Assembly (NCBI GenBank): GCA_002404095.1
Contig: DHJA01000290.1
Span: 1-42,829 of the forward strand
Direction: 5' to 3'
Source: Planctomycetaceae bacterium UBA4732
Lineage (GTDB): Bacteria > Planctomycetota > Planctomycetia > Gemmatales > Gemmataceae
DNA: 42,829 bases
Part shown: one piece after another, positions 1 to 10,773 of the stretch
Position numbering within the stretch: position 1 is the first letter of the stretch
Layout of the letters: the number at the start of each line of letters is the position of its first letter
Made by a program: the position numbers and the translations under genes
The notes under the pieces: generated by a model
The model's database searches: none
The model's input: only the letters and a program-made list of their open reading frames with translations
What the model was told of the DNA's origin: nothing

Positions 1-139
1 GCAAACCGTGTCGTGCGCCCGTCCACCGGGTGCGCATCGCTCTCCTAGCGGGCTTGTTCAGCAAAGGCCGCAAGCATAAAATCAGGCATCGCAGGACTCA
101 GGCAGAGATTGCCGTCGTGTCACCAGGGAGGGAGTTTCC
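1..139. other. Leader region before the lipoprotein gene
   Basis: No gene is visible here. Bases 14-36 can form an imperfect GC-rich hairpin (arms around TGCGCCCG and CGGGTGCGCA), possibly the end of a transcript from outside the window. A purine-rich GGGAGGGAG just before the ATG at 140 is a good ribosome binding site for the next gene. I see no convincing -35/-10 pair. Confidence 0.4.
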
Positions 140-3100
140 ATGCAACGAACCATATTTTACGCACTGATTGCTGCCAGCCTGCTGATGGGCTGCGCCCGAC
201 AAGCGCCCGGTCCTCGCCAAGTCGAAACGCCGCCTGACGACAATTCCAACGGCCCCTTTAAGACCGTCGCCGCCGGGCCCGCGACGACGCCTCTCAAGTT
301 CATCGACGATATCAACGCCGGCGCCGGCGACCCGACCAAGCAGGACCGTTACGACGCCTCCCTCATGCAGGCACTGGAATTGCTAGCTCAAAAGAAGCCG
401 ACCGAAGCGCTAGCCACGCTAATCACGGCCAAGCAGGCCGCTCAGGACGCCAACAAGCCCACTCAGGACGCAGACCAGATTCAGCACGAGATTGACCGCC
501 TCAAAGAAAGCATGGCCCGCCAGGCCGCGGCGGAGACGACGGCGCAGAGTATCCGCGCGGTCCTCGACGACGGCCGGCCGGTGGAGGCCGCGCAATTGGC
601 CAGCCAGGCGTTGGCACAGTACGGCGGCTCGGATTCCGTCGACGAGCTTCTCAAGTTAAAGCATGAGGCCGACGCCCTCGCCGGCGCCCAGACCGGCGCG
701 GCAGATCAGCGCAGGAAAGCGCGCGCCGAGGCGGAGGCCGCCCTGGAAGCGAAGAACCTACGCGCTGCCGCCGTGGCTTTGGAGCAGGTACTGCAACAGG
801 GCGACGACGCCGAATTGAAAAAACAGCTCGACGACGTCCGTGATCGCTTGTCGCGTTACGACGACAACCGCCGTCGCGCCGAGGAACTGCGCCGTGATCC
901 CTCTTCGATGGAGGAAGCCGTCGCCGCCTTGCAGGACGCGCAAAAAGCGTGGGACACCTTCGAGGTCCAGCAGCAAATCGCTGAGTTCACGCTGGCGTTG
1001 CAAAGCCGCCGTGACCGGCTGAGCGTGGCGGACTTCGAGGTGCGCGGCGACGTGGGCCTGGCTGACGCCGGCCGCACACTGGCCGATGAGTTACTGCCCG
1101 CTTTCAAATCGCGCTACGACTTGATGGAGCGCGGCCAACTGAACAAGGTGATCGATGAGTTGAAGCTCGAAACCAGCGATCTCAACGGCAACCAAAATCA
1201 AGCGGAAGTCGGTCGGATCGCCAAGTTGCGCTATCTCGTGGTGGGCAGCGTCTCGCGCCTGGGCGGCGTCACAGTCAACGCTCAGCTAGTGGACGTGCGC
1301 TCCGGCCTGGTGGTGCAGACGGCGCGAGCGTCAGCGCCGACTGCCGAAGATTTGCTTTCCTTGCTACCGCAAATGGCCGCCGTGCTGCTGATGAACGACG
1401 AGCAAAAACTGGCCTACGAGCAACGGCTTTCGCAACAGGTCGCCGCCGCCCCACCGGCGGTTTTGGCCCAGTGGGGGCCGCTGGCGCCGGCGCCGGAATT
1501 GAGGCCCGACGACCAACCGCCGCCGCCGCCCATCGTCACGGCCGCGCCCTTTGCGCCGCCGCCCGGTGAGATCAGGCCGGAAGACTTCCAACGGCTGGCC
1601 CCGCCGCCGCCGCCCGACCAACCGCCGGCGATCATCGTTGAAGAGCGCGTCGATGCGCCGGTTCGGCTGCGTCTACGCCACGTGGCCGTCGAATTGGGCG
1701 ACAACCTGTTCCGTCGTCGGCGCTTCCGAGAAGCCAACGTCCAATTTGAATTGGCCCTCAATCTCGGGTCGGATCGGCGCGACCTGGAGCTTCGCATCGA
1801 CCGCTGTCGGCCGTTCCTGCCTCCGCCCCCGCCGCCGGATATTGTGGTCGTCGCGCCAGCGCCGCCCCGGCCGCGAATCGCCATCCTCGACCTCGCCGTG
1901 ATCGGCAACCCTGATGTCGTGCCTCCCACCCTTGGCGCGTGGACGGCCGATAATCTCGCCCCCTACTTCTGCCCGCCTTATGAGGTCGTGGATCGCGAAA
2001 CGGTCTGTTGGTACATGAATCGTCTGGGGCTGTCATTGCGCGACGTATTGACGGACCAAATCGCCCGCCGTTGGCTGGGCCGCGCGCTCGGCGTCCGCTT
2101 TTTCGTACTCGGCGACGTGCGAGAAACCGCTAGCTTTGTTGTCACCACGCACTTGGTGGATGCGGAATGTGGCTATGAATACGGTTGGGGCAGCGTCCAC
2201 GTGCAAAGCCCGTTCGAGCTACGACTGCGACTGAGCGAACTGGCCGGCCAGACTCTTCTTGATCCTGCCGAGCGCCAGCGCCGTCAACAGGAAGCCGAGT
2301 TTGCCGAACGCGAACGGCGCCGCTTCGCGGAACTGGCCGAGGCGGATCGGCTGCGCGCCCTGCAAGAATCGCAAAACGTACCGCTGTTGGTGCTGGAAGC
2401 GCAGCGGCTCGGCGACGGCGGCAACTTGTCAATTTCTATCGAACTACTGGGCCGGGCGCGGCGCCTGCGTCCCGACAACATCGAAGTCAGCGTCTTATTT
2501 AATCGCTTCAACGACCGCAATCGCCGGCGCGAATGGGAAGGCGATCATAACCGCGACTGGGAGCGCCGACAGGCCGTTGTCGCGGTCGCTCAGCAACAAC
2601 AACTGGCGTTGGCGCGCGCCGCCGAAGAGGCTCGGTTGTTCGCCGCGCAACAAGCGGCGGTGCGTGAGGCGGGCGACGCCCAAGTCCTGGAGCAGCAGCG
2701 TCAGCAGGCTTTCCTTCAGCTCCAAGCGCAGGCGCAATTGGCCTCCCAGCAGCAGCAATTCAACCAATCCGTGCAGTTGTATCAAAGCGCCCTGGCGCTA
2801 AGGCAGACGGACGGCCTGTATCAGGCTTTGGCTCAAGCGCAGGCTCGCGCCGCTGACGCCGAGCGACAACTCGCGGCGAGCGCCGCGGCCCAGCAGGCGG
2901 CGGCTCTTCAGCAACAGCGCGACGCCGACTTGGCTAACGCTCGCCAACAGCTATTGGAAGACCGGCGCAACCTGGAAGCTCGCGATCAAGCCGACCGCGC
3001 GGCCCGCGCCGCGCGCGACCAGGCGCTCTATCAGCGCATGCTCGACGACGCCCAACGCCAACTCGCCAATGAACAATACGACGCCGCCATATCCGCTTTG

Positions 3101-5854
3101 CAGACCGCGCGACAGATGCGCCGCACTGACGAGGTTGACCGCCTATTGAGCCAGGCGCTGGTGGAACAGGCGCGGGCGACGGCGCTGAAGACTAACCCCG
3201 CCGGGCGGGCCGACCTGGAACGTCAGTTGGCGGACGAAAGGGCCAGGCGCGAGAAGGCCGAGGCCGAAGCCGCGCGAAACCGCGATTTGTACGAGACCAG
3301 CCTGAAACTGGCACAAAAGGCGTTTGCCGCGAAGGACTACGGCGTGGCGGAGGCCAAGTATGAAGAAGCGGGCAAGGTGTACAACACCGACGTCGTCCTC
3401 ACTAGCCTGCGGACCGTACGCGCGGCCAAGGCCGAAGATGGGGCGGCGGTCGCGGCGGCCCAGGCCGCGCGTGACGCAGAGGCCAAAAAGGCGGCCGATT
3501 TTCAACGCCTGTCGGACGTCGGCGTCACGGCCCTGGAACAGAAGCAATACGACCGCGCGGTGAAAATGCTCGGCGAAGCCAACCAGATCAAGCCGGACGA
3601 CGTGAAAGTGCTGACGGCGTTGTCCAAGGCGAACCATGAGCAGGCGGACGCCACTATCCGCGTCAAACGCGATGCTGAAGCCGCCCAGCAGGAAACGGGC
3701 TTCCACCAATTCCTCGACGGCGGCAAGGCGAACCTCGCGGCGAAACATTATGACGCGGCCGTGGTCTCCCTTAAAGAGGCCGTGCGCATGAAGCCGGCCG
3801 ACAAGGAGGCTATTGCTGCGTTGCAGGCAGCGGCGACGGCCCATGCCGAAATCGCCAAGACGGAGGAACAACAAGCGCAGGCGAAAATAACGGCGGACGC
3901 CTACCAGAAGCAAATGATCGACGGCCGAGCGGCGATGGCGGCGAAGCAGTACGACGCCGCGGCTGCCTCGTTTGGCGAGGCCCAAAAGTTGTTGCCCGGC
4001 GACGCCAGCTCCGGCGAGTTCATGAAGCAAGTCGCCAGCGCGAAGGCGGCCGCCGCGGCCATCGTCGCTGAGGCTGCCAGGAAACGAGCAAACGACCAAC
4101 AGCGTACGGCCGCGGTACAAAATGCCTTAGCGCAGAGCCGCGCTGCTATGGCTGCGCGCGATTTGGAGGCGGCCGGGAAAGCCGTCACGTCTGCGGTGGA
4201 AAAGGCACCGAATGACCCCGAAGTGAAAAAGTCGTTGGCGGATCTACAAACGGCTCTGACCGCTAAAAAAGCGGAGGAAGCGGCGATGCAGCAGCGCGCC
4301 GCTCATACTCAGGCTCTGAAGAAAAAGGGCGCTGACGCCCAGACCGCGCAGCGTTACGACGAGGCGGTCCAGGCGTTCGCGGAAGCCAGTCAATTGGCGC
4401 CGACCGACGTGGGGTTGAAGGACTCGTTGAACAAGGCGCAGAAAGTCCGCGCCGATGTACAGGCCGTGGCCGATCAATCCGCTGCGAAAAAGACGGCGGA
4501 AGCGCGGGCCGCCCAAGTGGGTCAAATCGTGGCCGACGCCCGTAGGGCGTTGGCGAAAACGGACTATGACGAAGCCGGCAAGCTGTTGCTGGATGCGCGT
4601 AGGCTGGCCCCGAACGACCCAGATGTGGTCAAAGCGCAAGACGATCTCGCTAAAGCGAGTAAAGAGACCTCCGATAAGATAAAGAAGCAACACGACGATT
4701 ACACCCTGGCGATGGGCGCCGGTAAGGCGGCCGTCCGCAAAGGCGACTACCAAGGTGCGATTAACTCGTACACGGAGGCACTGCGAATCCTGCCTGGTGA
4801 CAAGGAAGCAGTGACGGCTCTTCAGGGCGCACAGCAGGTCAAGGCGGCGGCGGACGCCGGGGCCGCGCGCATGGCGGAAGAAGGTAAACGCCGCGGCGAC
4901 TTCACCAAGCTAATGACGCAGGGCCAAACGGCCATGAGCGCGAAGCAATATGCGGCAGCAACCGTCGCTTTCACAGAAGCGTTGAAGTTACAGCCCAACG
5001 ATCCGACGGCGACCCGCGCCCAACGCGACTCCAACCAGGCGGCGGCCGACGCCGTTCGCACCGAGGCTGATCGTAAGAAGCGTGAGGCCGCCTATGCCGA
5101 CGCGATGAAGGCGGGTCGTGCCGCGATTGCGGCGCACAAATATGCCGACGCCGTGATGGCTTTCACGGGCGCCGCCAATGCGCTGCCGGGCGACAAGGAC
5201 GCCGCGGCTGGGCTAAGGGAAGCGCAAGCGGCGACCGACGCCGACGCGAAAATGAAATTGGAGCAGGCAAAACGACAAGCGGACGCCGACGCGAAAGGGA
5301 AAGCGGACGAGGCGAAACGACAAGCGGACGCGGCCCATCTGGCGGCCGCTCAGGCCGCGCAAGCGAAAGCCGCGGCGGCCGACAAGATGAAGCGCGACGC
5401 CGACAACGCCGCTGCGGCCGACGCCGCTCGCAAGATAGCGGAAGCCAAGCGACAAGCCGAAGTCGCCAAATCTAAAGCCGCGGAGGCCGAGAAGATGAAG
5501 CGAGACGCCGACAACGCCGCCGCCGCCGACACTGCTCGCAAGACGGCGGAAGCCAAGCGACAAGCCGAAGTCGCCAGTCTGATGACGCAAGGACAGACGG
5601 CGCTGACCGGCAAAAAGTACGACGACGCGATTAAGGCTTACTCGGCGGCGCTGCAGTTGCAGCCTGGCGACGCAAAGGCCGCCGCTGGTTTGCATAGCGC
5701 TCAGTTTTCGCAACACATGGCGCAAGGCCAGGCGCTCGGCGCCGCCAAGAAGTTCGCCGACGCCGCCAAGGAGTACGACGCGGCCCTCACGGTTTTCCCA
5801 GACAATCCCGACGCCAAAGCCGCTCTCAAACGCGCCAAGGCCAATATGCCATGA
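140..5854 (+). CDS. Giant TPR/coiled-coil lipoprotein with two CsgG-like domains
   Basis: This 1904-residue protein starts with a lipoprotein signal peptide (hydrophobic run, then lipobox LLMGC with Cys at about 18), so it should be lipid-anchored. Two segments resemble the CsgG/FlgO fold: about residues 295-405 (VADFEVRG, later YLVVGSVSRLGG) and about 577-700 (RIAILDLAVIG, later RFFVLGDVRE). A proline-rich linker (about 430-505) separates them. From about residue 720 to the C-terminus there are repeated TPR-like helical pairs of the type YDAAxxxxxEAxxLxPxD, alternating with Ala/Lys/Glu/Gln-rich coiled coil. A 28-residue block is duplicated near the end (nt 5384-5467 and 5492-5575). A strong GGGAGGGAG precedes the ATG. 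The role is unknown; a cell-envelope scaffold is inference. Confidence 0.85.
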   Translation: MQRTIFYALIAASLLMGCARQAPGPRQVETPPDDNSNGPFKTVAAGPATTPLKFIDDINAGAGDPTKQDRYDASLMQALELLAQKKPTEALATLITAKQAAQDANKPTQDADQIQHEIDRLKESMARQAAAETTAQSIRAVLDDGRPVEAAQLASQALAQYGGSDSVDELLKLKHEADALAGAQTGAADQRRKARAEAEAALEAKNLRAAAVALEQVLQQGDDAELKKQLDDVRDRLSRYDDNRRRAEELRRDPSSMEEAVAALQDAQKAWDTFEVQQQIAEFTLALQSRRDRLSVADFEVRGDVGLADAGRTLADELLPAFKSRYDLMERGQLNKVIDELKLETSDLNGNQNQAEVGRIAKLRYLVVGSVSRLGGVTVNAQLVDVRSGLVVQTARASAPTAEDLLSLLPQMAAVLLMNDEQKLAYEQRLSQQVAAAPPAVLAQWGPLAPAPELRPDDQPPPPPIVTAAPFAPPPGEIRPEDFQRLAPPPPPDQPPAIIVEERVDAPVRLRLRHVAVELGDNLFRRRRFREANVQFELALNLGSDRRDLELRIDRCRPFLPPPPPPDIVVVAPAPPRPRIAILDLAVIGNPDVVPPTLGAWTADNLAPYFCPPYEVVDRETVCWYMNRLGLSLRDVLTDQIARRWLGRALGVRFFVLGDVRETASFVVTTHLVDAECGYEYGWGSVHVQSPFELRLRLSELAGQTLLDPAERQRRQQEAEFAERERRRFAELAEADRLRALQESQNVPLLVLEAQRLGDGGNLSISIELLGRARRLRPDNIEVSVLFNRFNDRNRRREWEGDHNRDWERRQAVVAVAQQQQLALARAAEEARLFAAQQAAVREAGDAQVLEQQRQQAFLQLQAQAQLASQQQQFNQSVQLYQSALALRQTDGLYQALAQAQARAADAERQLAASAAAQQAAALQQQRDADLANARQQLLEDRRNLEARDQADRAARAARDQALYQRMLDDAQRQLANEQYDAAISALQTARQMRRTDEVDRLLSQALVEQARATALKTNPAGRADLERQLADERARREKAEAEAARNRDLYETSLKLAQKAFAAKDYGVAEAKYEEAGKVYNTDVVLTSLRTVRAAKAEDGAAVAAAQAARDAEAKKAADFQRLSDVGVTALEQKQYDRAVKMLGEANQIKPDDVKVLTALSKANHEQADATIRVKRDAEAAQQETGFHQFLDGGKANLAAKHYDAAVVSLKEAVRMKPADKEAIAALQAAATAHAEIAKTEEQQAQAKITADAYQKQMIDGRAAMAAKQYDAAAASFGEAQKLLPGDASSGEFMKQVASAKAAAAAIVAEAARKRANDQQRTAAVQNALAQSRAAMAARDLEAAGKAVTSAVEKAPNDPEVKKSLADLQTALTAKKAEEAAMQQRAAHTQALKKKGADAQTAQRYDEAVQAFAEASQLAPTDVGLKDSLNKAQKVRADVQAVADQSAAKKTAEARAAQVGQIVADARRALAKTDYDEAGKLLLDARRLAPNDPDVVKAQDDLAKASKETSDKIKKQHDDYTLAMGAGKAAVRKGDYQGAINSYTEALRILPGDKEAVTALQGAQQVKAAADAGAARMAEEGKRRGDFTKLMTQGQTAMSAKQYAAATVAFTEALKLQPNDPTATRAQRDSNQAAADAVRTEADRKKREAAYADAMKAGRAAIAAHKYADAVMAFTGAANALPGDKDAAAGLREAQAATDADAKMKLEQAKRQADADAKGKADEAKRQADAAHLAAAQAAQAKAAAADKMKRDADNAAAADAARKIAEAKRQAEVAKSKAAEAEKMKRDADNAAAADTARKTAEAKRQAEVASLMTQGQTALTGKKYDDAIKAYSAALQLQPGDAKAAAGLHSAQFSQHMAQGQALGAAKKFADAAKEYDAALTVFPDNPDAKAALKRAKANMP
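5384..5575 (+). repeat. 84-bp direct duplication inside the lipoprotein gene
   Basis: Two 84-bp copies at 5384-5467 and 5492-5575 encode nearly identical 28-residue blocks that begin KMKRDADNAAAAD and end AEAKRQAEVA. A 24-bp spacer separates them, giving a 108-bp (36-residue) period. Differences are a few scattered substitutions, so this is a recent in-frame duplication that lengthens the coiled-coil segment. Confidence 0.85.
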
Positions 5855-5874
5855 GGCGCTACCTGATTCGCGGC

Positions 5875-5900
5875 AGGGCGGCGAAACAGTTCGCCGCCCT
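5875..5900 (+). terminator. Hairpin terminator after the lipoprotein gene
   Basis: A perfect 11-bp stem (AGGGCGGCGAA / TTCGCCGCCCT) with a 4-base loop ACAG lies 20 bp after the stop codon. Only a short T-containing stretch follows, so it is a terminator-like hairpin without a strong U tract. Confidence 0.55.
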
Positions 5901-5944
5901 CGCCGTTTATCCTTGCTTCCTCGAACCGACCGGAGCGCCATCTC

Positions 5945-6532
5945 ATGGACGCTTTCGACCCTTCCGCCTATGGCCCTGCGTTTGCCGCGTTGCTAGCTGA
6001 TCCTCCGCTCAGTCCACTCGATTCCGGCCGGCCGGATGCCGCCCGTCAACCCTTCCTGGCGGCGCTGGCCTGCGACGACGTCTTCCTGCCGCGCCGCGTG
6101 GCGAACCGTGACATGGCCGGCGCCTGCCGGGCCGGCCTATGGCTCCTGTTTGATTTCCTTGACGAGTCGCACGCTCTCAGCCAGGAATTGCACAATTCCG
6201 AAGGCGCCTACTGGCACGCTTTGATGCACCGGCGAGAAAACGACTTCTCTAACTCCAAATATTGGTTTCGTCGCGTCGGCGTTCATCCTGTTTATGCGCC
6301 TTTACAGGCCGTCTCACGCGATCTGGCTGGCGACGCCCCTGACTCATCCGCGCAATTTCTTGGGACGAACGCGGCCTGGAACCCCTTCGCGTTCGTCGAT
6401 TTGTGCGAGGCGTCGCTGGCTGGCCGGTCGCCTTGCGAGGCGTTGTGCCGCCGCGTTCAGCAGTGTGAATGGCAATTCCTTTTCGATTACTGCTATCGCA
6501 GGGCTGTCCACCAGGATTGTGCGACTTCTTAG
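5945..6532 (+). CDS. Conserved hypothetical protein
   Basis: This is a 195-residue soluble protein with no signal peptide or membrane segment. The most distinctive part is central: HNSEGAYWHALMHRRE, then FSNSKYWFRRVGVHPVY. It is rich in His, Arg, Trp and Tyr and looks like an active or binding site. Cys residues cluster near the C-terminus. I recall similar conserved hypotheticals in planctomycetes but know no function. It ends 18 bp from the convergent small membrane protein gene. Confidence 0.75.
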   Translation: MDAFDPSAYGPAFAALLADPPLSPLDSGRPDAARQPFLAALACDDVFLPRRVANRDMAGACRAGLWLLFDFLDESHALSQELHNSEGAYWHALMHRRENDFSNSKYWFRRVGVHPVYAPLQAVSRDLAGDAPDSSAQFLGTNAAWNPFAFVDLCEASLAGRSPCEALCRRVQQCEWQFLFDYCYRRAVHQDCATS

Positions 6533-6550
6533 CAGGACGGACCTCTCGAA

Positions 6551-6901
6551 TCAATCAAGCCGCCGGCTCGGCGCCGGCGGCGGGTTGGACGGCCGATCCG
6601 GGACCGCCTGCAAGATCCTGGGAACGGTCGGGTCGGGTCGGTAGCCGACCGGCGCGAAGGCGACGGCGAAGTTGACGGTAAGGGCCAGCAGCGAAGCGGC
6701 AACTCCTCCCAGCGTCACGCGCAGGTTTGGGCCGAGCTTCAAAAATGTCGCGACCAGCGCCAGCAAGCCGAAAAGCAGGCCGAACAGGCCGATCGGTATC
6801 CCCAGGACGGGAATGACGCCGAGGATCAAAGAGATGACCCCCTGAACCAGGGAGGTCATGCCCAAGGCGGCAAGCGGGCCGTGCGGGCCAGACAAGCGCA
6901 T
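6551..6901 (-). CDS. Small membrane protein at the end of the cox operon
   Basis: A 116-residue protein with three hydrophobic segments: about residues 12-35, 38-54 and 64-85. It has Gly/Leu-rich helices (GLFGLLFGLLALV) and a Pro/Arg-rich tail. It resembles small DUF4190-type membrane proteins. An excellent GGAGGAG lies 6-7 bases before the ATG, and only 16 bp separate it from the subunit IV gene, so it is probably the last cistron of the cytochrome oxidase operon. Any role in oxidase assembly is inference. Confidence 0.7.
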   Translation of the reverse strand: MRLSGPHGPLAALGMTSLVQGVISLILGVIPVLGIPIGLFGLLFGLLALVATFLKLGPNLRVTLGGVAASLLALTVNFAVAFAPVGYRPDPTVPRILQAVPDRPSNPPPAPSRRLD

Positions 6902-6917
6902 GGCGAACTCCTCCGGG

Positions 6918-7226
6918 TCAATGCCCGGTCATGAATGGGACCAGCCCACGGGTGAAATAATCGGTAAGCCCCAACATCAGCAGCAGGCAGAGCCAGAAGC
7001 AGGCAACCGCAATCACAATCCACGTCACGCGCGAGCTAATTAGCGCGTGCATGAAAAATACTACGACCAAGGCGCCTTTAACCGCGGCGATGCACAGCCC
7101 AAGGACAACGTGCCAGATGCCAGGCAGGTCGAAAAAGGAAACCGTCACGGTCAACACGGTCAGCACGATCAACAGGGCGCAGACGATCATATAGGTCGTC
7201 ACCGAGGGCGTGCGCTTCTCCGTCAT
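6918..7226 (-). CDS. Cytochrome c oxidase subunit IV (bacterial type)
   Basis: A 102-residue protein with three transmembrane helices (about residues 12-31, 37-58 and 66-87). The second helix has the pattern LGLCIAAVKGALVVVFFMH, typical of the prokaryotic COX4 family (AxxKxxxVxxxFMH). The start is set at the ATG at 7226 (MTEKRTPS). A longer open frame extends upstream into the subunit III gene, but this start leaves only 11 bp between the two genes and gives the normal family length. It is a structural subunit of the aa3 oxidase in the cytoplasmic membrane. Confidence 0.85.
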   Translation of the reverse strand: MTEKRTPSVTTYMIVCALLIVLTVLTVTVSFFDLPGIWHVVLGLCIAAVKGALVVVFFMHALISSRVTWIVIAVACFWLCLLLMLGLTDYFTRGLVPFMTGH

Positions 7227-7237
7227 GGTAGTCCCCC

Positions 7238-7973
7238 CTACAGAATATGCAGATCCGCCAGGGTGTGAGTACCGAGCAAATACAGCATCGGCAGCAGAAA
7301 GATCCACACCGTATCCACAAAGTGCCAATAAAGGGCGGTCACGTCCACCGGCGAATAATAAACCGGCGTAAAGGTTCCCCGCCGCGCCAGCACCAGCAGA
7401 ACAAGCACCGCGATGATGCCGACGGTCACGTGGACGCCGTGTAGGCCCGTCATGACCCAGTAGAAAATGAGAAACAGCTTGACCTGCGGCACCTGCTCCG
7501 GCGTCAACCCCTCCTTGACCCATTCCTGGTCGTCGAAGCGCCAGCCGGGAATGAGGTTGTCGCGGTAGTCCGTGTAGTATTCAAATCCCTTAAGGACCAG
7601 AAACATCCCTCCGAGCAACGCCGTCAAGCCCAGGAACGTCATCAGGTGCTTGCGATGGCCGGCCTTGGCGTAATGCACCGCCAGCACCATGAACAGGCTG
7701 CTGACCAACAGCACAATGGTGTTAAGGCCGCCGATGACCCAGTTGAGCTTCTCGCTCGCCTTCTCAAAGGCCGGCCCGTAATGAATATGGTACGCGCCCA
7801 GTCCTAAGAACAGCGCGCCAAAGAACATCACCTCGGTGGCTAAAAACACCCACATCCCTAGCGTCCCGGCCTCGTGCTGCTCTTCGAGGTTGCGGTACTG
7901 CTCTTCCAGCGGGTGGAACACCACCGCCGTTTGGTCCAGTTCGTCGCGCAGCCGCATCGTGGCATACGAAGGT

Positions 7974-7984
<11 letters not shown>
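7238..7984 (-). CDS. ctaE: Cytochrome c oxidase subunit III
   Basis: A 248-residue membrane protein of the heme-copper oxidase subunit III family. After a soluble N-terminus ([20 protein letters not shown]), there is a [17 protein letters not shown] helix and a C-terminal block [20 protein letters not shown]. Both are hallmarks of the family. The start at MSYEPSYAT is preferred; upstream residues in the same frame are Arg/Trp-rich and lie in the subunit I gene. The start overlaps the end of the subunit I gene by 11 bp, which suggests translational coupling. Confidence 0.95.
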
Positions 7985-9590
<1,606 letters not shown>

Positions 9591-9595
9591 GGCTC

Positions 9596-10591
9596 TCACT
9601 TGCTGTTAATGGGGGGGGTGGCGGCGGGCGGCGCGAACTCCTCCACGCGATTGGGCGTCTCACCGCGGTGCAGCGACTTTAGGTAGGCGATCAGCTGGTT
9701 AATTTCTTCCGGGCTGACCTGGCCCTTGTAGGTCGGCATGAGGTTGTCCCAGCCGAGGACGATCTTCTTGCCAGGGTCGTATACCGACTCGCGGATGTAG
9801 TCGTCGTCGGCGATCACAGTACTGCCGTCGCGGAGATGGACCGGCCTGAGATAGAGGTCTTCGAGAACCGGGGCGCGGGCGTTTTCGTCGGCGCTGTGGC
9901 AGCTGATGCAGCGATATTTGAGGAAGACCTTGCGGCCTTCCAGGGCCATCGACCCCTCGGCGTTGAGGTGCAGCCAGCGTTCGTATTCGGCAGGCTCCAT
10001 GACGTGGACGGTGCCGACCATGCCGGCGTGATTGGTCCCGCAGTATTGAGAGCAGAAAAGATGATAATGGCCGGGGCGGATCGGCTGGAACCAGACGCTG
10101 GAGTAGCGGCCCGGAAGGACGTCCATATGGACGCGAAAGGCCGGGACGAAGAAGCTGTGAATGACGTCCTCGGAGGTCAGCATGAGCTTAAAAGGTTGGC
10201 CGACGGGCACGTGTAGTTCGTTGATCTCACGCTGTCCCTCGGGGTGCTGAAACTTCCACATCCACTGTTTACCGACGACGTAAACCACCGTGGCGTCGTC
10301 CGGCGCCCGGTAGGCGTCGAAATAGACGATCGCTCCCGCGACGAAAAAGCCAATGAAGATGAACATTGGGGTGATTGTCCAGAACAACTCCAGCGGCCTG
10401 TTGCCGCGCATTTCCGCGGGCGTCGGCGTATTGCTCCGGCGGCGGTAGCGCACGGCGAAGTAAATGAGCGTCACGGCCACGCTCAGGCCGACGGCGCCGC
10501 AAATCGTGGTCAGCATATAGAGCAGCAGGTCCACGCGTGAGGCCGTGGTCGAGGCCTGCGATGGGAACCAGATAATCTGCTGCGCGAACAT
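9596..10591 (-). CDS. ctaC: Cytochrome c oxidase subunit II with fused cytochrome c domain
   Basis: A 331-residue caa3-type subunit II. There are two transmembrane helices (about 20-46 and 69-92). The CuA domain has H145, then C180-SQY-C184-GTN-H188-AG-M191. A C-terminal monoheme cytochrome c domain has C228-IS-C231-H232 and a likely axial Met in DNLMPTY (M285). It accepts electrons from soluble cytochrome c outside the membrane, passing them via the fused heme and CuA to subunit I. It is the first gene of a tightly packed minus-strand operon, subunits II-I-III-IV. Confidence 0.96.
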   Translation of the reverse strand: MFAQQIIWFPSQASTTASRVDLLLYMLTTICGAVGLSVAVTLIYFAVRYRRRSNTPTPAEMRGNRPLELFWTITPMFIFIGFFVAGAIVYFDAYRAPDDATVVYVVGKQWMWKFQHPEGQREINELHVPVGQPFKLMLTSEDVIHSFFVPAFRVHMDVLPGRYSSVWFQPIRPGHYHLFCSQYCGTNHAGMVGTVHVMEPAEYERWLHLNAEGSMALEGRKVFLKYRCISCHSADENARAPVLEDLYLRPVHLRDGSTVIADDDYIRESVYDPGKKIVLGWDNLMPTYKGQVSPEEINQLIAYLKSLHRGETPNRVEEFAPPAATPPINSK

Positions 10592-10617
10592 GGCGTCACT
10601 CCTTCACGGTCGCGCCG

Positions 10618-10672
10618 GGCGGGGAAACCCCGCCCCTACGGGCCCCACATCCAAAATCGGGAGGTACACCCA
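10618..10672. repeat. Family A intergenic repeat (half copy)
   Basis: A GC-rich element, GGCGGGGAAACCCCGCCCCTA, followed by CCAAAATCGGGAGG, lies between the divergent cox operon and epimerase gene. It is clearly homologous to the right half of the element at 12483-12580, sharing both the GGCGGGGAAACC..GCCCCTAC..GGCC part and the CCAAAATCGGGA tail. Confidence 0.75.
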
Positions 10673-10773
10673 ACCGCTCCGGCATTGTTTCCGCCGACGC
10701 CTCCTGCTACATAAGCCGTGCATCCGTGCCGCGCCGACGCATTTCGTTCTCCCGGTTCGGAGGTAGCACGTCC

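Noticed and set aside
3143..4120. A 325-codon minus-strand open frame inside the giant lipoprotein gene
   Set aside because: It mirrors GC-rich repetitive coding sequence on the other strand, has Arg/Leu-rich composition and no family character. The plus-strand gene has clear repeats and a signal peptide.
6918..7523. A 201-residue version of subunit IV with a long N-terminal extension
   Set aside because: The extension is out-of-frame subunit III sequence. The ATG at 7226 gives a normal-length family member.
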